Position numbers and translations under genes: made by a program
Shown: positions 33,034 to 41,552 of the stretch, one piece after another
Numbering within the stretch: position 1 is the first letter of the stretch
Layout: every line of letters begins with the position of its first letter
Source: an uncultured Eubacteriales bacterium
GTDB lineage: Bacteria > Bacillota > Clostridia > Oscillospirales > CAG-272
Reading direction: 5' to 3'
Assembly: GCA_934394585.1 (NCBI GenBank)
Contig: CAKRQU010000013.1
Coordinates: 1 to 46,865 of the forward strand
DNA: 46,865 nucleotides
The notes under the pieces: model-generated
Told to the model about the DNA's origin: nothing
The model's database searches: none
What the model saw: the letters and a program-made list of their open reading frames with translations, nothing else

Positions 33034-34737
33034 TTGAAAAAAAGAGGCGCAGATCATATTGTATACGGATTTGATAATTTATATGACGGCGTTAGGAAAC
33101 AGGCGGAAAGATACGGCGAAAAAGCAAGGTACGTCTATAAAGTAAATAAAGAAGAAAAAACTTTTACCTTCAATGATATGAAGCGTCATGTGGATTACAT
33201 AGCGGCTGCGCTGGAAAAGCTCGGTCTGGCAGGTAAATTCGCGGGCGTGACGGGCGATACGCATCCCGACTATATCGCTTCGTATATCGCTGTGGCAAGT
33301 AGCGGCGGCGTTATCGTTCCTCTCGATAAGGATATTCTGAATGAGCAGTTTATCGGTTTCTGCGATATGTGCGATATAGAGATAATATTCTATACGCATT
33401 CGCTCCATTCCAAAATGCTCGCGGTAAAGGATAATCTCCCCAAAGTAAAATATTTCGTGGCTTTCGACTGCACTGAGGAAGAGCTCCCCGATCGCTTCAT
33501 GAAATTTGAAGATTTCTATGAAACAGGCAGAAAAGCTTATGAAGAAGAAAATATCCGTCCCGCGGAAAATTACGAGCCGGATATGGACAAAATGTGCGCC
33601 ATACTTTTCACTTCCGGCACTACCGGCACGAGCAAAGGCGTTATGCTCAGCCAGAGAAATCTTGTCACCAGCGCGCTGGATTCCTGCCGCGTAATGGCGA
33701 CAAATGACGAAGATTTCTTTGTTTCCGTTCTGCCGATACATCATGCATACGAATTCACATGCGAGCAGCTCGCTCTGCCGAACTGCGGCGCTTCCACTTA
33801 CATAAACGATTCCATAAAAAACACCATGCGCAATTTTGCGAAAGTAAAGCCGCGTTCACTCGTGCTCGTGCCGCTTTACATCGAAACAATACACAAGCGT
33901 ATCTGGTCGGAAATAGAGAAAAAAGGCAAGACAAAGCAGGTAAAAGCCGCGATGAAGCTGAGCAATGCGCTCCGCCGCGTGGGCATAGATATCCGCAGAA
34001 AGCTTTTTGCCGAGATTCTCAATGCGCTCGGCGGTGAAGTCGGCTATATAGTTTGCGGCGGCGCTCCGCTCCGTCCCGAGCTGATAGATGAATTTGATGC
34101 CTTCGGCATAATGATATGCGAGGGCTACGGCATAACGGAATGTTCTCCGCTCGTCGCCGCGAACCCCATGCACAAGCGCAAGCATCGTTCCGCCGGCGTT
34201 ACGGTGGAGCACATGGAGGCAAGAGTGGCAAAGGCTTCGCCCGAGGATGAAACGGGTGAAATAGAAGTCCGCGGTCCCGCGGTGATGCTCGGTTATTACA
34301 AAAATCCCGAGGCTACCGCTGCCGTATTTACCGAGGACGGCTGGTTTAAAACCGGCGATATCGGATATATAGATGATGAAAACTATATTTTCATCACCGG
34401 CAGAAAGAAAAATATCATTCTTCTTTCAAACGGCAAAAATGTTTTCCCCGAGGAACTGGAAGAATATCTCGGCGAGAGCGAATTTGTGGCGGAAAATGTC
34501 GTGATAGGCAGAAAGAATGAAGAAACAGGCGAGATAGCGATAACAGCGCTCGTATATCCCAATCAGGAAAAGATAAAGGATATGGCAAGTGAAGAGGTTT
34601 ATGCAAAAATAAAGGAAGAAATAAACGAAATAAATAAAAAGCTTCCCACATTCAAGCATATAAGCGATCTCGAAATAAGAGATACCGAATTTGAAAAAAC
34701 CACCTCAAGAAAAATAATGCGTTATAAACTGAAATAA
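33034..34737 (+). CDS. AMP-dependent acyl-CoA/acyl-ACP synthetase
   Basis: ANL-superfamily enzyme that activates a carboxylic acid with ATP and passes it to a thiol. The adenylation loop FTSGTTGTSKGVM, the YGITECSP motif, the hinge GWFKTGDIGY and ITGRKKNIILLSNGKNV (the A8/A10 region) are all seen over 567 residues. The start is TTG with AAAGGAT upstream. Because the next gene encodes an acyl carrier protein, an acyl-ACP synthetase role is more likely than acyl-CoA; this is inference from context. Driven by a consensus promoter. Confidence 0.92.
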   Translation: MKKRGADHIVYGFDNLYDGVRKQAERYGEKARYVYKVNKEEKTFTFNDMKRHVDYIAAALEKLGLAGKFAGVTGDTHPDYIASYIAVASSGGVIVPLDKDILNEQFIGFCDMCDIEIIFYTHSLHSKMLAVKDNLPKVKYFVAFDCTEEELPDRFMKFEDFYETGRKAYEEENIRPAENYEPDMDKMCAILFTSGTTGTSKGVMLSQRNLVTSALDSCRVMATNDEDFFVSVLPIHHAYEFTCEQLALPNCGASTYINDSIKNTMRNFAKVKPRSLVLVPLYIETIHKRIWSEIEKKGKTKQVKAAMKLSNALRRVGIDIRRKLFAEILNALGGEVGYIVCGGAPLRPELIDEFDAFGIMICEGYGITECSPLVAANPMHKRKHRSAGVTVEHMEARVAKASPEDETGEIEVRGPAVMLGYYKNPEATAAVFTEDGWFKTGDIGYIDDENYIFITGRKKNIILLSNGKNVFPEELEEYLGESEFVAENVVIGRKNEETGEIAITALVYPNQEKIKDMASEEVYAKIKEEINEINKKLPTFKHISDLEIRDTEFEKTTSRKIMRYKLK

Positions 34738-34785
34738 ACTGTTTATATATAAATTTAGCTTTTATTTTGAAAAAGGAGAAGTAAT

Positions 34786-35010
34786 ATGTTTGAAGAAATA
34801 AAAACTCTGCTTGTTGACGAGCTCAGCATTCCCGCAGATGAGATAAAGCCGGAATCCGAACTGATAGGCGATCTCGGAATAAATTCTCTCGAGCTTGCAG
34901 ATCTTGTAATGCTTTGCGAAGACAAATTCGATGTGGAAATCGACGAAGAAGAGCTTCGCAAATTCATCACCGTCGGTGATGTTGCGGATTATTTCGCAAA
35001 TCTGAAGTAA
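34786..35010 (+). CDS. Acyl carrier protein
   Basis: A 74-residue acidic carrier protein. The 4'-phosphopantetheine attachment Ser34 is in LGINSLELADL, where the usual DSL is NSL. The rest fits type-II ACPs. AAAAGGAG precedes the ATG. It follows the acyl-activating enzyme by 48 bases and is closed by a terminator, so the pair forms one short operon, probably a dedicated carrier rather than the main fatty-acid ACP. Confidence 0.93.
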   Translation: MFEEIKTLLVDELSIPADEIKPESELIGDLGINSLELADLVMLCEDKFDVEIDEEELRKFITVGDVADYFANLK

Positions 35011-35034
35011 TTTGATTTCAAGAAAAAGGAAAAG

Positions 35035-35065
35035 CCGTCCGTTTTTCGGGCGGTTTTTGTTTTTC
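35035..35065 (+). terminator. Rho-independent terminator after the ACP gene
   Basis: CCGTCCG, TTTTT loop and CGGGCGG form the stem, followed by TTTTTGTTTTTC. Confidence 0.88.
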
Positions 35066-35989
35066 TTAAAAAGAAAAAGGGAAGAAGCGGGCGACTGCGG
35101 TCGCCCGTGGACGGGGTCGCGCTTTTCACTGACGAAAAGCGCGGGAAAAGTTTCTTTTCTCCTCGCAGGAGAACGGCTGGTGTACTTTTGCGTGACCAAA
35201 AGTACCAAAAGTCAAAAAGAGGAAGGTATTCCTCTTTTAAACTCTTTCTGTGTCGCCTCGCGGCGACCAGTGCGAACATACTGCCCCGACAGTCCTACCA
35301 TAGACAAAACCGGAAGCGCAGTTCAGACCCACGCTTAACACAGACTTTAGTCTGTTCAGATTTTAGCTTTAGCCGCCCCGACTCGATGTCCATCAAGCCA
35401 TGCTCTCACGGGTGGAGTTTTGGCTAAGACGGGAGTGTAGCTTTGGCTTCGGCGTGGCACCACCCACCCCGTCGAATCTGCTCGCTTTTTGCGGCGTATT
35501 TTGTTCGCACGCGCGGTATGGCTGATGATGCGCGAAAGAGATAGACAAAAGATTTTCGATTTGCTATCTATAGCACATACTTGCCGCGCATTACTTCCTG
35601 CGGCTAACTCGACGGGGTGCGAGGTAGTTTGCAAAGGAGGGCGAGAAGCCTTCCTTTGATGACTTTTGCCGCGCTTTTGGTCACGGGGCAGCGCGACCAC
35701 CGTTTCTCCTTGCGGAGAAAAAATACAATCCCTCAGTCGCCTGCGGCGACAGCTCCCTTTGCACAAGGGCGCCAAGCAACGCGCGTCGCGCATTGCTTAA
35801 TTTCTTTGAACAAAGAAAAAAGAGCACGGGCGGCGACAGCCACCCGCCTCTTTCCGTTTTCTTCGAAAGAAAACCCCAAGAGTCCGAAAAAACCTTGCGC
35901 CGCAAGGAATTCTACTGTGAGTAGAGGACGATTCTACGGGTAGAGCCGCCTGCGCGCACATGTGTAGAGCAACATCCGGGAGATTACTG
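35066..35989. repeat. Intergenic repeat region around copy D
   Basis: No gene supported over about 920 bases. It contains core D (separate entry) and a dense hairpin chain: 35118-35143 (CGCGCTTTTC/GAAAAGCGCG), 35182-35205 (GTACTTTTG/CAAAAGTAC), 35733-35750 (GTCGCC/GGCGAC), 35752-35772 (CTCCCTTTG..CAAGGG), 35775-35797 (AGCAA..TTGCT), 35801-35818 (TTTCTTTG/CAAAGAAA) and, at 35890-35945, CCTTG..CAAGG, TCTACT/AGTAGA and TCTAC/GTAGA. The CCCTCAGTC...GCTCCCTTTG...CAAGGGCGCC words match a repeat type common in gut Firmicutes. Confidence 0.78.
35206..35668 (+). repeat. 463-bp conserved repeat, copy D
   Basis: Same core with CAAAAGTCA and TGACTTTTG ends. Arm b (35465-35475) and b' (35609-35619) are perfect; arm a (35270-35278) and a' (35502-35510) keep a 9-base perfect core with diverged ends. 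It is the most divergent copy in the middle (35360-35450), where it has a CAGACTTTAGTCTG hairpin shared with copy C. It separates the acyl-ACP pair from the acyltransferase/glycosyltransferase genes. Confidence 0.85.
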
Positions 35990-36018
35990 TTGAAATATTT
36001 TCCACGCGCGTGTATAAT
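35990..36018 (+). promoter_or_regulatory. Sigma-A promoter of the acyltransferase-glycosyltransferase operon
   Basis: TTGAAA (35990-35995), 17 bases, then TATAAT (36013-36018), 40 bases before the ATG at 36059. Confidence 0.88.
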
Positions 36019-36058
36019 TTTCCCGTACTCGCAAATAACGAAAAAAGGAGCGCGGCAG

Positions 36059-36832
36059 ATGGCAAAGGAACGAGTGATTTACTACACCGACGAAAACGAG
36101 GAACTTTCCGGCATAAGCAAAAAAACAGTGCAGATAGACGGAAAATTCAGATTTCTTCATAAAAACATATTCTGGAAAATACTTGCCTTTATAGTTTACC
36201 GCGTGATAATGACGCCGTTTGCGTTTATTTATTGCAAACTGAAATTTTCACTGAAAACCGTGGGCAGAGAAAAGCTGAAAAATTTCCGTTCGGGCTGTAT
36301 GATGTATTCCAATCATACCCTGATGGCAGGCGATGCCTTTATTCCCAATATCACGACATTCCCGAAAAAAAATTATGTGATAGTGCATCCCGACAATATT
36401 TCCACGCCGGGCACCAAAAATTTCATCATGATGTGCGGCGCCATACCGATACCTACGGATATTCAGGCATACAGAGGATTTATGAATGCCGTGGAAAAAC
36501 GCCTGCTGGAAAAGGCATGCGTTACGGTTTATCCCGAGGCGCATATATGGCCCTATTATACGGGCATACGGAAATTTTCCGATTCTTCTTTCCGTTATCC
36601 CGTGAAATATGATGTGCCGATATTTGTTTCCACCACCACTTTTCAAAAGAAAAAGCGCGGAGATACTCCGCGTGTCACCGTTTACATCGACGGTCCATTT
36701 TATGCCGAGGGGGAAAATCCCAGAGCAAAGGCAAAATATCTGCGCGACAAAGCTTATGAAACGCTTCTTATGCGGGCGAAAAACAGCACGTATTCACCCG
36801 TGACATACATCAAAAAGGAGGAAAACAAATGA
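36059..36832 (+). CDS. PlsC-like acyltransferase (first)
   Basis: Member of the PlsC/lysophospholipid acyltransferase superfamily, 257 residues, with hydrophobic segment ILAFIVYRVIMTPFAFIY near residues 41-58. The catalytic block reads YSNHTLMAGDAF, i.e. His86 with Asp92, one residue wider than the usual HX4D. The later VYPEAHIWPY takes the place of the PEG motif. AAAAAAGGAG precedes the ATG. The gene overlaps the next one by four bases (ATGA). Acceptor is unknown: a lysolipid or a sugar. Confidence 0.85.
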   Translation: MAKERVIYYTDENEELSGISKKTVQIDGKFRFLHKNIFWKILAFIVYRVIMTPFAFIYCKLKFSLKTVGREKLKNFRSGCMMYSNHTLMAGDAFIPNITTFPKKNYVIVHPDNISTPGTKNFIMMCGAIPIPTDIQAYRGFMNAVEKRLLEKACVTVYPEAHIWPYYTGIRKFSDSSFRYPVKYDVPIFVSTTTFQKKKRGDTPRVTVYIDGPFYAEGENPRAKAKYLRDKAYETLLMRAKNSTYSPVTYIKKEENK

Positions 36833-38610
36833 TAAACCTGCTGTATGCCGGAAATTCCGGTGTTTTTGACGGGCTTATTATAGGTGCGCTTTCTTATGTA
36901 AAGCACAATCCGTATCCGACGCATATTTATATACTCACCATGGATTATACCGAGGAAAATCCGCGTTTTACCCCGATAACGGAAAAAGACCGCGCTTTTC
37001 TCGAGAAAATATACCGAAAAACAAATGACGAAAGCAGAGTTTTTCTCATAGATACGGGAGAACTTTATAAAAAAGAAATGGCAAATTCGCCGAATGCCGA
37101 AACGGGATATACGCCGTATTGCTTTCTGCGGCTTTTTGCCGATCTTATCCCCGAAATCCCCGAAAAGATATTGTATCTCGATACCGATACGCTGATAGCA
37201 GACGATATTTCCGAGCTTTATGCTGCCGATATCTCTGAATACGAGCTCGGCGCGGTGCTTGATTATTACGGACATCGCTTCATGGGATACCATTATTTCA
37301 ATTCCGGCGTTTTGCTGCTGAATATGAAAAATATAAGGGAAAGCGGGCTTTTCCGCCGCACCGTGGCTATGTGCGCGAAAAAGAAAATTTTTCTGCCCGA
37401 TCAGACCGCACTGAACAGACTGGTGAAAAGAAAGCTCCTGCTCCCGTCGAAATACAACGAGCAGAAAAATTTCCCCGACGACACCGTGATACAGCATTTT
37501 TCAAAAACGATACTCTGGTTTCCGTATTTCCATACGCGTAATATAAAGCCGTGGCAGACGGATGCCGTGCAAAGCATACTCACAAGAAAATACGATGATA
37601 TTCTGGAGGAATACAAAGAAATGAAATTCACTTATGAAAAAGAGCTCCGCCATGGAGAGATACCGATATTTTTTGCCTGCGACGACAATTATATGCCGTA
37701 TCTCGCGGTGGCATTGAAATCGCTGATACTTCATGCGAGCGCCGAGAGAAAATATCACATATATATTCTCAGCGACGGCGTAAACGAAGAAAACGCGGCA
37801 AAAATAAATGCTATGGCTACCCCGAATATACACACGGAATTTGTTTCCGTAAAGGAAAAAATGGCGTCCATACTCGGCAAAATGAAGCTGCGCGATTATT
37901 ATACGCCCTCGATATATTACCGTATTTTCATAGCGAAAATGTTTCCCGAATTTGACAAAGCCGTATATGTGGATGCGGATATCGTGCTCAATGACGATAT
38001 AGCAAATCTTTTTGATATAAATCTCGGCGAAAATCTCGTGGGAGCCGTATCCGATGCGGTTATCGCGAGCAGCCCTCTTTTCCGCAGATATGCCGAGGAG
38101 GGACTGGGAATACGCTATGACAGATATTTCAATTCGGGCGTGCTGCTAATGAATCTGCACGGCATGCGCGAATTCGATCTGGAGGGCAGATTTATGTATC
38201 TGCTGAACAGATATCATTTCAATACGGTATGCCCCGATCAGGATTATCTGAATGTTATCTGCCGCGACAGAGTGCTTTATCTGGACGAGGGCTGGGACAA
38301 AATGTCCGTCGATGAAAATTATCCCGGCGTGCCAAGTCTTATTCATTATAATATGTTCAATAAGCCGTGGAAATACGACGACGTGCCGTACGGCGATTAT
38401 TTCTGGAAATATTGCGTCGGTACGCCTTTTGAAGCGGAGATAAAAGCCGAAAAAGCCGCATACGGCGACGAGCAGAGAGCAGAGGATGAAAAAGGCGGCG
38501 CTAATCTTTGCGCGCAGGTGGAAATAATCTGCGCCGACGAAAATAATTTCAGAAGGGTGCTTTGCGATGAAAACGGAGAAGCAAGAGAAGAAAGCCTCGT
38601 TGCTTGCTGA
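36829..38610 (+). CDS. Tandem family 8 glycosyltransferase
   Basis: A 593-residue protein made of two GT8-type (GT-A fold) domains. Domain 1 covers about 1-260 with DxD motif LYLDTDTL (118-120) and YFNSGVLLLN; domain 2 covers about 277-545 with VYVDADIVL (382-384) and YFNSGVLLMN. Both keep metal-binding and acceptor motifs, so both may be active. GT8 enzymes transfer glucose, galactose or similar from nucleotide sugars, retaining configuration. The C-terminal tail is acidic and overlaps the next gene by 44 bases. It sits between two acyltransferase genes. Confidence 0.93.
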   Translation: MINLLYAGNSGVFDGLIIGALSYVKHNPYPTHIYILTMDYTEENPRFTPITEKDRAFLEKIYRKTNDESRVFLIDTGELYKKEMANSPNAETGYTPYCFLRLFADLIPEIPEKILYLDTDTLIADDISELYAADISEYELGAVLDYYGHRFMGYHYFNSGVLLLNMKNIRESGLFRRTVAMCAKKKIFLPDQTALNRLVKRKLLLPSKYNEQKNFPDDTVIQHFSKTILWFPYFHTRNIKPWQTDAVQSILTRKYDDILEEYKEMKFTYEKELRHGEIPIFFACDDNYMPYLAVALKSLILHASAERKYHIYILSDGVNEENAAKINAMATPNIHTEFVSVKEKMASILGKMKLRDYYTPSIYYRIFIAKMFPEFDKAVYVDADIVLNDDIANLFDINLGENLVGAVSDAVIASSPLFRRYAEEGLGIRYDRYFNSGVLLMNLHGMREFDLEGRFMYLLNRYHFNTVCPDQDYLNVICRDRVLYLDEGWDKMSVDENYPGVPSLIHYNMFNKPWKYDDVPYGDYFWKYCVGTPFEAEIKAEKAAYGDEQRAEDEKGGANLCAQVEIICADENNFRRVLCDENGEAREESLVAC

Positions 38611-39430
38611 AGCGAGAGAAGAACGCCTTGCCGTTCTCGAAAAAATAGCGAAATACGAAGCCGAGGGCGGGGAGAGCTTTTTCCTCGATGTGGAAAACGA
38701 CCCGCCCGTGCAGGTGATACTGCCGGACGAGGTGGATTATCTGCATGAAAAGGCAGGCACGAAAATAAAAGTATTTTTCGCGCGGATAATGGAAAAAGTC
38801 GCTTCGTTTTTCGTGAGAAAGAAATTCAATATAAAAGTGGAAGGCGAGGAAAATCTGCGCGGAATTTCGGGCGGCGCGATATTCACGAGCAATCATTTCG
38901 CGCAGACCGAAAACGTAGCCGTGCGCACCGCCGCGAAAAAAGTGCGCGGAAAGCATCGCTTTTACAAGCTGGTACGCGAGGGAAATTTCCGCATGAAGGG
39001 CATAATAGGCTATCTTTTGAAATATGCCGACACGCTCCCCGTGAGCAGCAATATGCATACGATGAATAAGCTGGCTGGCGCCATGGAAAAGCTGCTGGCG
39101 AAAAATGCCTTTATCCTCGTTTATCCCGAGCAGGCGATGTGGTGGAATTACAAAAAGCCGCGTCCCTACAGGATAGGCGCATATCATTACGCGGCGAAAA
39201 ACGGCGTGCCCGTGGTGCCCTGTTTCGTCACGCTTTCCGATTCGGGAAAGAAAAGCAAGCTCGGCTTTACCGAGTATTTCTATACCATACATATAATGCC
39301 GCCGCTTTATCCCGATGCGGCGCTCACCGTCCGCGCCAATGCGGAAAACATGCGCAAAAAGAATTTCGAGCTGTGCAAAAACAAATATGAAGAAGTTTAC
39401 GGTATACCGCTTTCCTACGCGGAAAATTAA
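38567..39430 (+). CDS. PlsC-like acyltransferase (second)
   Basis: A 287-residue PlsC-superfamily protein with a charged N-terminal extension of about 60 residues. The catalytic block TSNHFAQTENVAV has His110 and Glu115, HX4E instead of HX4D. The later block is VYPEQAMWW. It starts inside the end of the glycosyltransferase gene, in another frame, with GGAGAAGC nearby, so its translation is probably coupled. It resembles the first acyltransferase in the VYPE block, suggesting the pair arose by an old duplication. Confidence 0.82.
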   Translation: MKTEKQEKKASLLAEAREERLAVLEKIAKYEAEGGESFFLDVENDPPVQVILPDEVDYLHEKAGTKIKVFFARIMEKVASFFVRKKFNIKVEGEENLRGISGGAIFTSNHFAQTENVAVRTAAKKVRGKHRFYKLVREGNFRMKGIIGYLLKYADTLPVSSNMHTMNKLAGAMEKLLAKNAFILVYPEQAMWWNYKKPRPYRIGAYHYAAKNGVPVVPCFVTLSDSGKKSKLGFTEYFYTIHIMPPLYPDAALTVRANAENMRKKNFELCKNKYEEVYGIPLSYAEN

Positions 39431-39618
39431 ATTTTAAATAAAGCTTTTTTATATGCGGATTTTCCGTGTGTACGTCCCCATACATGAGAAATTTCCGCCA
39501 TGCCGGAGAAAAACGCGCCTCTGCGACAAAATGCAAGCAAAAGCATACTTTTTCACGCCGCATATAATCTTATGGGGCGGAAAATTTCCGGTCCTACTCA
39601 TTCATCAAGGGGACTACA

Positions 39619-40890
39619 ATGAAAATAACAGCGAAATTCGGCGGGACATCTCTTTCCGATGCGAAAGCTTTTGACAATGCGGCAAAAATAGTAGCCGCCG
39701 ATCCCGCAAGAAAATATATTACGGTTTCCGCACCGGGAAAAAGATATGCCGATGATACGAAAATAACGGATCTGCTGTATTTTGCGCACAAAAGCGGCGA
39801 TCTCTCGCCGGTTTTCGAGCGTTTTTACGCTCTCGTGCGCGATCTGTCGGTAAAAACGGATCTCGACGCGGAATACCGCGCGATAAAAAGCGCCATGCAG
39901 TCGCATTGCGGCAGGGACTTCGTCGCATCGAGAGGGGAGTATCTCTCGGCGAAAATATTTGCCGGATATATCGGCTATCCTTTTACGGATGCCGCCGACG
40001 TGATATTTTTCGACGAAGAGGGAAATGTGGATTACAGCCGCACAAAGCAACGCTTTGCCGCTGTGCTTTCCGATTGCGAAAAAACGGTTATCCCCGGCTT
40101 TTACGGCACGAGCGCCGACGGCACCGTGCGTACATTCCCGCGCGGCGGAAGCGATATCACAGGCGCGATAACGGCAGCCTGCTCTGAATCCGACATATAT
40201 GAAAACTGGACCGATGTGGACGGGGTTCTCTCGGCAGACCCGAAAACTATTGACAATCCCGCTTTTCTGGATATAATAACATATAGCGAGCTGAAATATT
40301 TATCCGCTTTCGGGGCGGGCGTACTGCACGAGGATGCTCTGCTTCCCGTGCGTGCCCTCGGTATACCCATTCATATAAGAAATACAAAAAATCCCTACGG
40401 CGCCGGCACGAAAATAGTAGCCGCACGCGATACGCCGCGTGCCTTCACGGGCATATCGGGCAAAGGCGGCTTTGCGGGGATAAGTATAACAAAGGACAAA
40501 ATAGGCAGAAACCGCGCCGATCTGCGTGAAATATCGGAGCTTTTCTGCCGCAGAAAAATAAACATCACCATGGCGGCAGCGGAAAGCGACAGCCTGCTCA
40601 TAATAGCGGAAAAAGAATATTTTTCCAGCAATACGGAGCTGATACTGAACGAAATCTGCCAGCTCGTAATGCCATCGGGCATTTCGTATAATGACAGCAT
40701 CGCCGTTGTATGCGCGGCGGGCGACGATTTCGCCGAGATAACGGCAAAGGCATCGCTTGCCCTGCATGAGGCAAAAATAAAACCCATTCTGATATCCGCG
40801 GGAAACGGCGGCGGATACGTAATGATATGTGTAAACGAAAATCAAAAAGATGAAGCCGTGAAGAGGATATATAAAAGCCTCGTCGGCTGA
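39619..40890 (+). CDS. Aspartate kinase
   Basis: First step of the lysine/threonine/methionine pathway, phosphorylating aspartate. The N-terminal KITAKFGGTSLSD, the middle FPRGGSDITGA and ENWTDVDGV are typical of the kinase domain; two ACT-like regulatory segments (near FTGISGKGGFAGISI and near VVCAAGDDF) close the 423-residue protein. It is monofunctional. AAGGGGA precedes the ATG. The 188-base upstream stretch has a TATAAT (39563-39568) without a clear -35 box, and I see no lysine riboswitch. Confidence 0.95.
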   Translation: MKITAKFGGTSLSDAKAFDNAAKIVAADPARKYITVSAPGKRYADDTKITDLLYFAHKSGDLSPVFERFYALVRDLSVKTDLDAEYRAIKSAMQSHCGRDFVASRGEYLSAKIFAGYIGYPFTDAADVIFFDEEGNVDYSRTKQRFAAVLSDCEKTVIPGFYGTSADGTVRTFPRGGSDITGAITAACSESDIYENWTDVDGVLSADPKTIDNPAFLDIITYSELKYLSAFGAGVLHEDALLPVRALGIPIHIRNTKNPYGAGTKIVAARDTPRAFTGISGKGGFAGISITKDKIGRNRADLREISELFCRRKINITMAAAESDSLLIIAEKEYFSSNTELILNEICQLVMPSGISYNDSIAVVCAAGDDFAEITAKASLALHEAKIKPILISAGNGGGYVMICVNENQKDEAVKRIYKSLVG

Positions 40891-40901
40891 CGGAGGTAAA
40901 A

Positions 40902-41504
40902 ATGAGAAACGCAAAAACACGAAAGCTTGTCCAGAACGCGCTGCTCTGCGCGATTATACTGCTGCTCACGCTCACGCCGCTCGGCTATATTCCGATAGGT
41001 CCGCTGGAAGTGACAATAATGATGATACCCGTGGCGATAGGCGCCATGACGCTCGGCGTCGGTTCGGGTCTTATCCTCGGCACTGTTTTCGGTCTTTCCA
41101 GCTTTTTCACCTGCCTTGGCATACTTCATCCCAGCGCTTTCGGTCAGATGCTTTTCGGCATAAATCCTTTTGCCACCGTGGTGGCATGCTTTGTGCCGAG
41201 AATACTCATGGGGCTTTTCTGTGCGCTGATATTCAAGGCATTGCATAAAAGATTCGGCGACAAAACCGGGGTTTATCTCGTGACATCCGCCTGCGCCGCC
41301 ATAATAAATACCGTGCTTTTCATGGGCGGACTCGCCCTGCTTTTCCGCGGTACGATGAACGGCATGGCAGAGGAAGCGGGAAAATCGCTTTTCGTATACA
41401 TTTTCGCCATATCTGCGGGAAACTGCCTCGGAGAAACGGCGGCATCCATGCTCATCGCCACGCCCGTAGCGAAAATAGTCAGAAAATACCTTGCCGAAAA
41501 ATAA
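40902..41504 (+). CDS. ECF transporter S component
   Basis: Substrate-binding membrane subunit of an energy-coupling-factor vitamin transporter. Six hydrophobic segments in 200 residues, with an N-terminal TRKLVQNALLCAIILLL and repeated Gly-rich helices as in the PF12822-type S components. The ligand cannot be read from the sequence; the general look is close to pantothenate-type S proteins. It lies 11 bases after aspartate kinase with CGGAGG upstream and is followed by a terminator. Confidence 0.88.
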   Translation: MRNAKTRKLVQNALLCAIILLLTLTPLGYIPIGPLEVTIMMIPVAIGAMTLGVGSGLILGTVFGLSSFFTCLGILHPSAFGQMLFGINPFATVVACFVPRILMGLFCALIFKALHKRFGDKTGVYLVTSACAAIINTVLFMGGLALLFRGTMNGMAEEAGKSLFVYIFAISAGNCLGETAASMLIATPVAKIVRKYLAEK

Positions 41505-41516
41505 AAATACAAACAA

Positions 41517-41552
41517 AATTGCCCGCACGGAATAACCGCGCGGGCAATTTTA
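41517..41552. terminator. Rho-independent terminator after the ECF gene
   Basis: AAAATTGCCCGC and GCGGGCAATTTT pair, with an extra CGG/CCG inside, followed by ATTTTTCC. It marks the end of the resident chromosomal genes before the mobile element. Confidence 0.92.

Noticed and set aside
4886..35989. CRISPR array
   Set aside because: The repeats are long (462 bp), far apart and in both orientations, with no regular short repeat-spacer structure and no cas genes.
39431..39618. Lysine riboswitch before aspartate kinase
   Set aside because: The 188-base region lacks the conserved junction words of the lysine aptamer and has no antiterminator/terminator pair.
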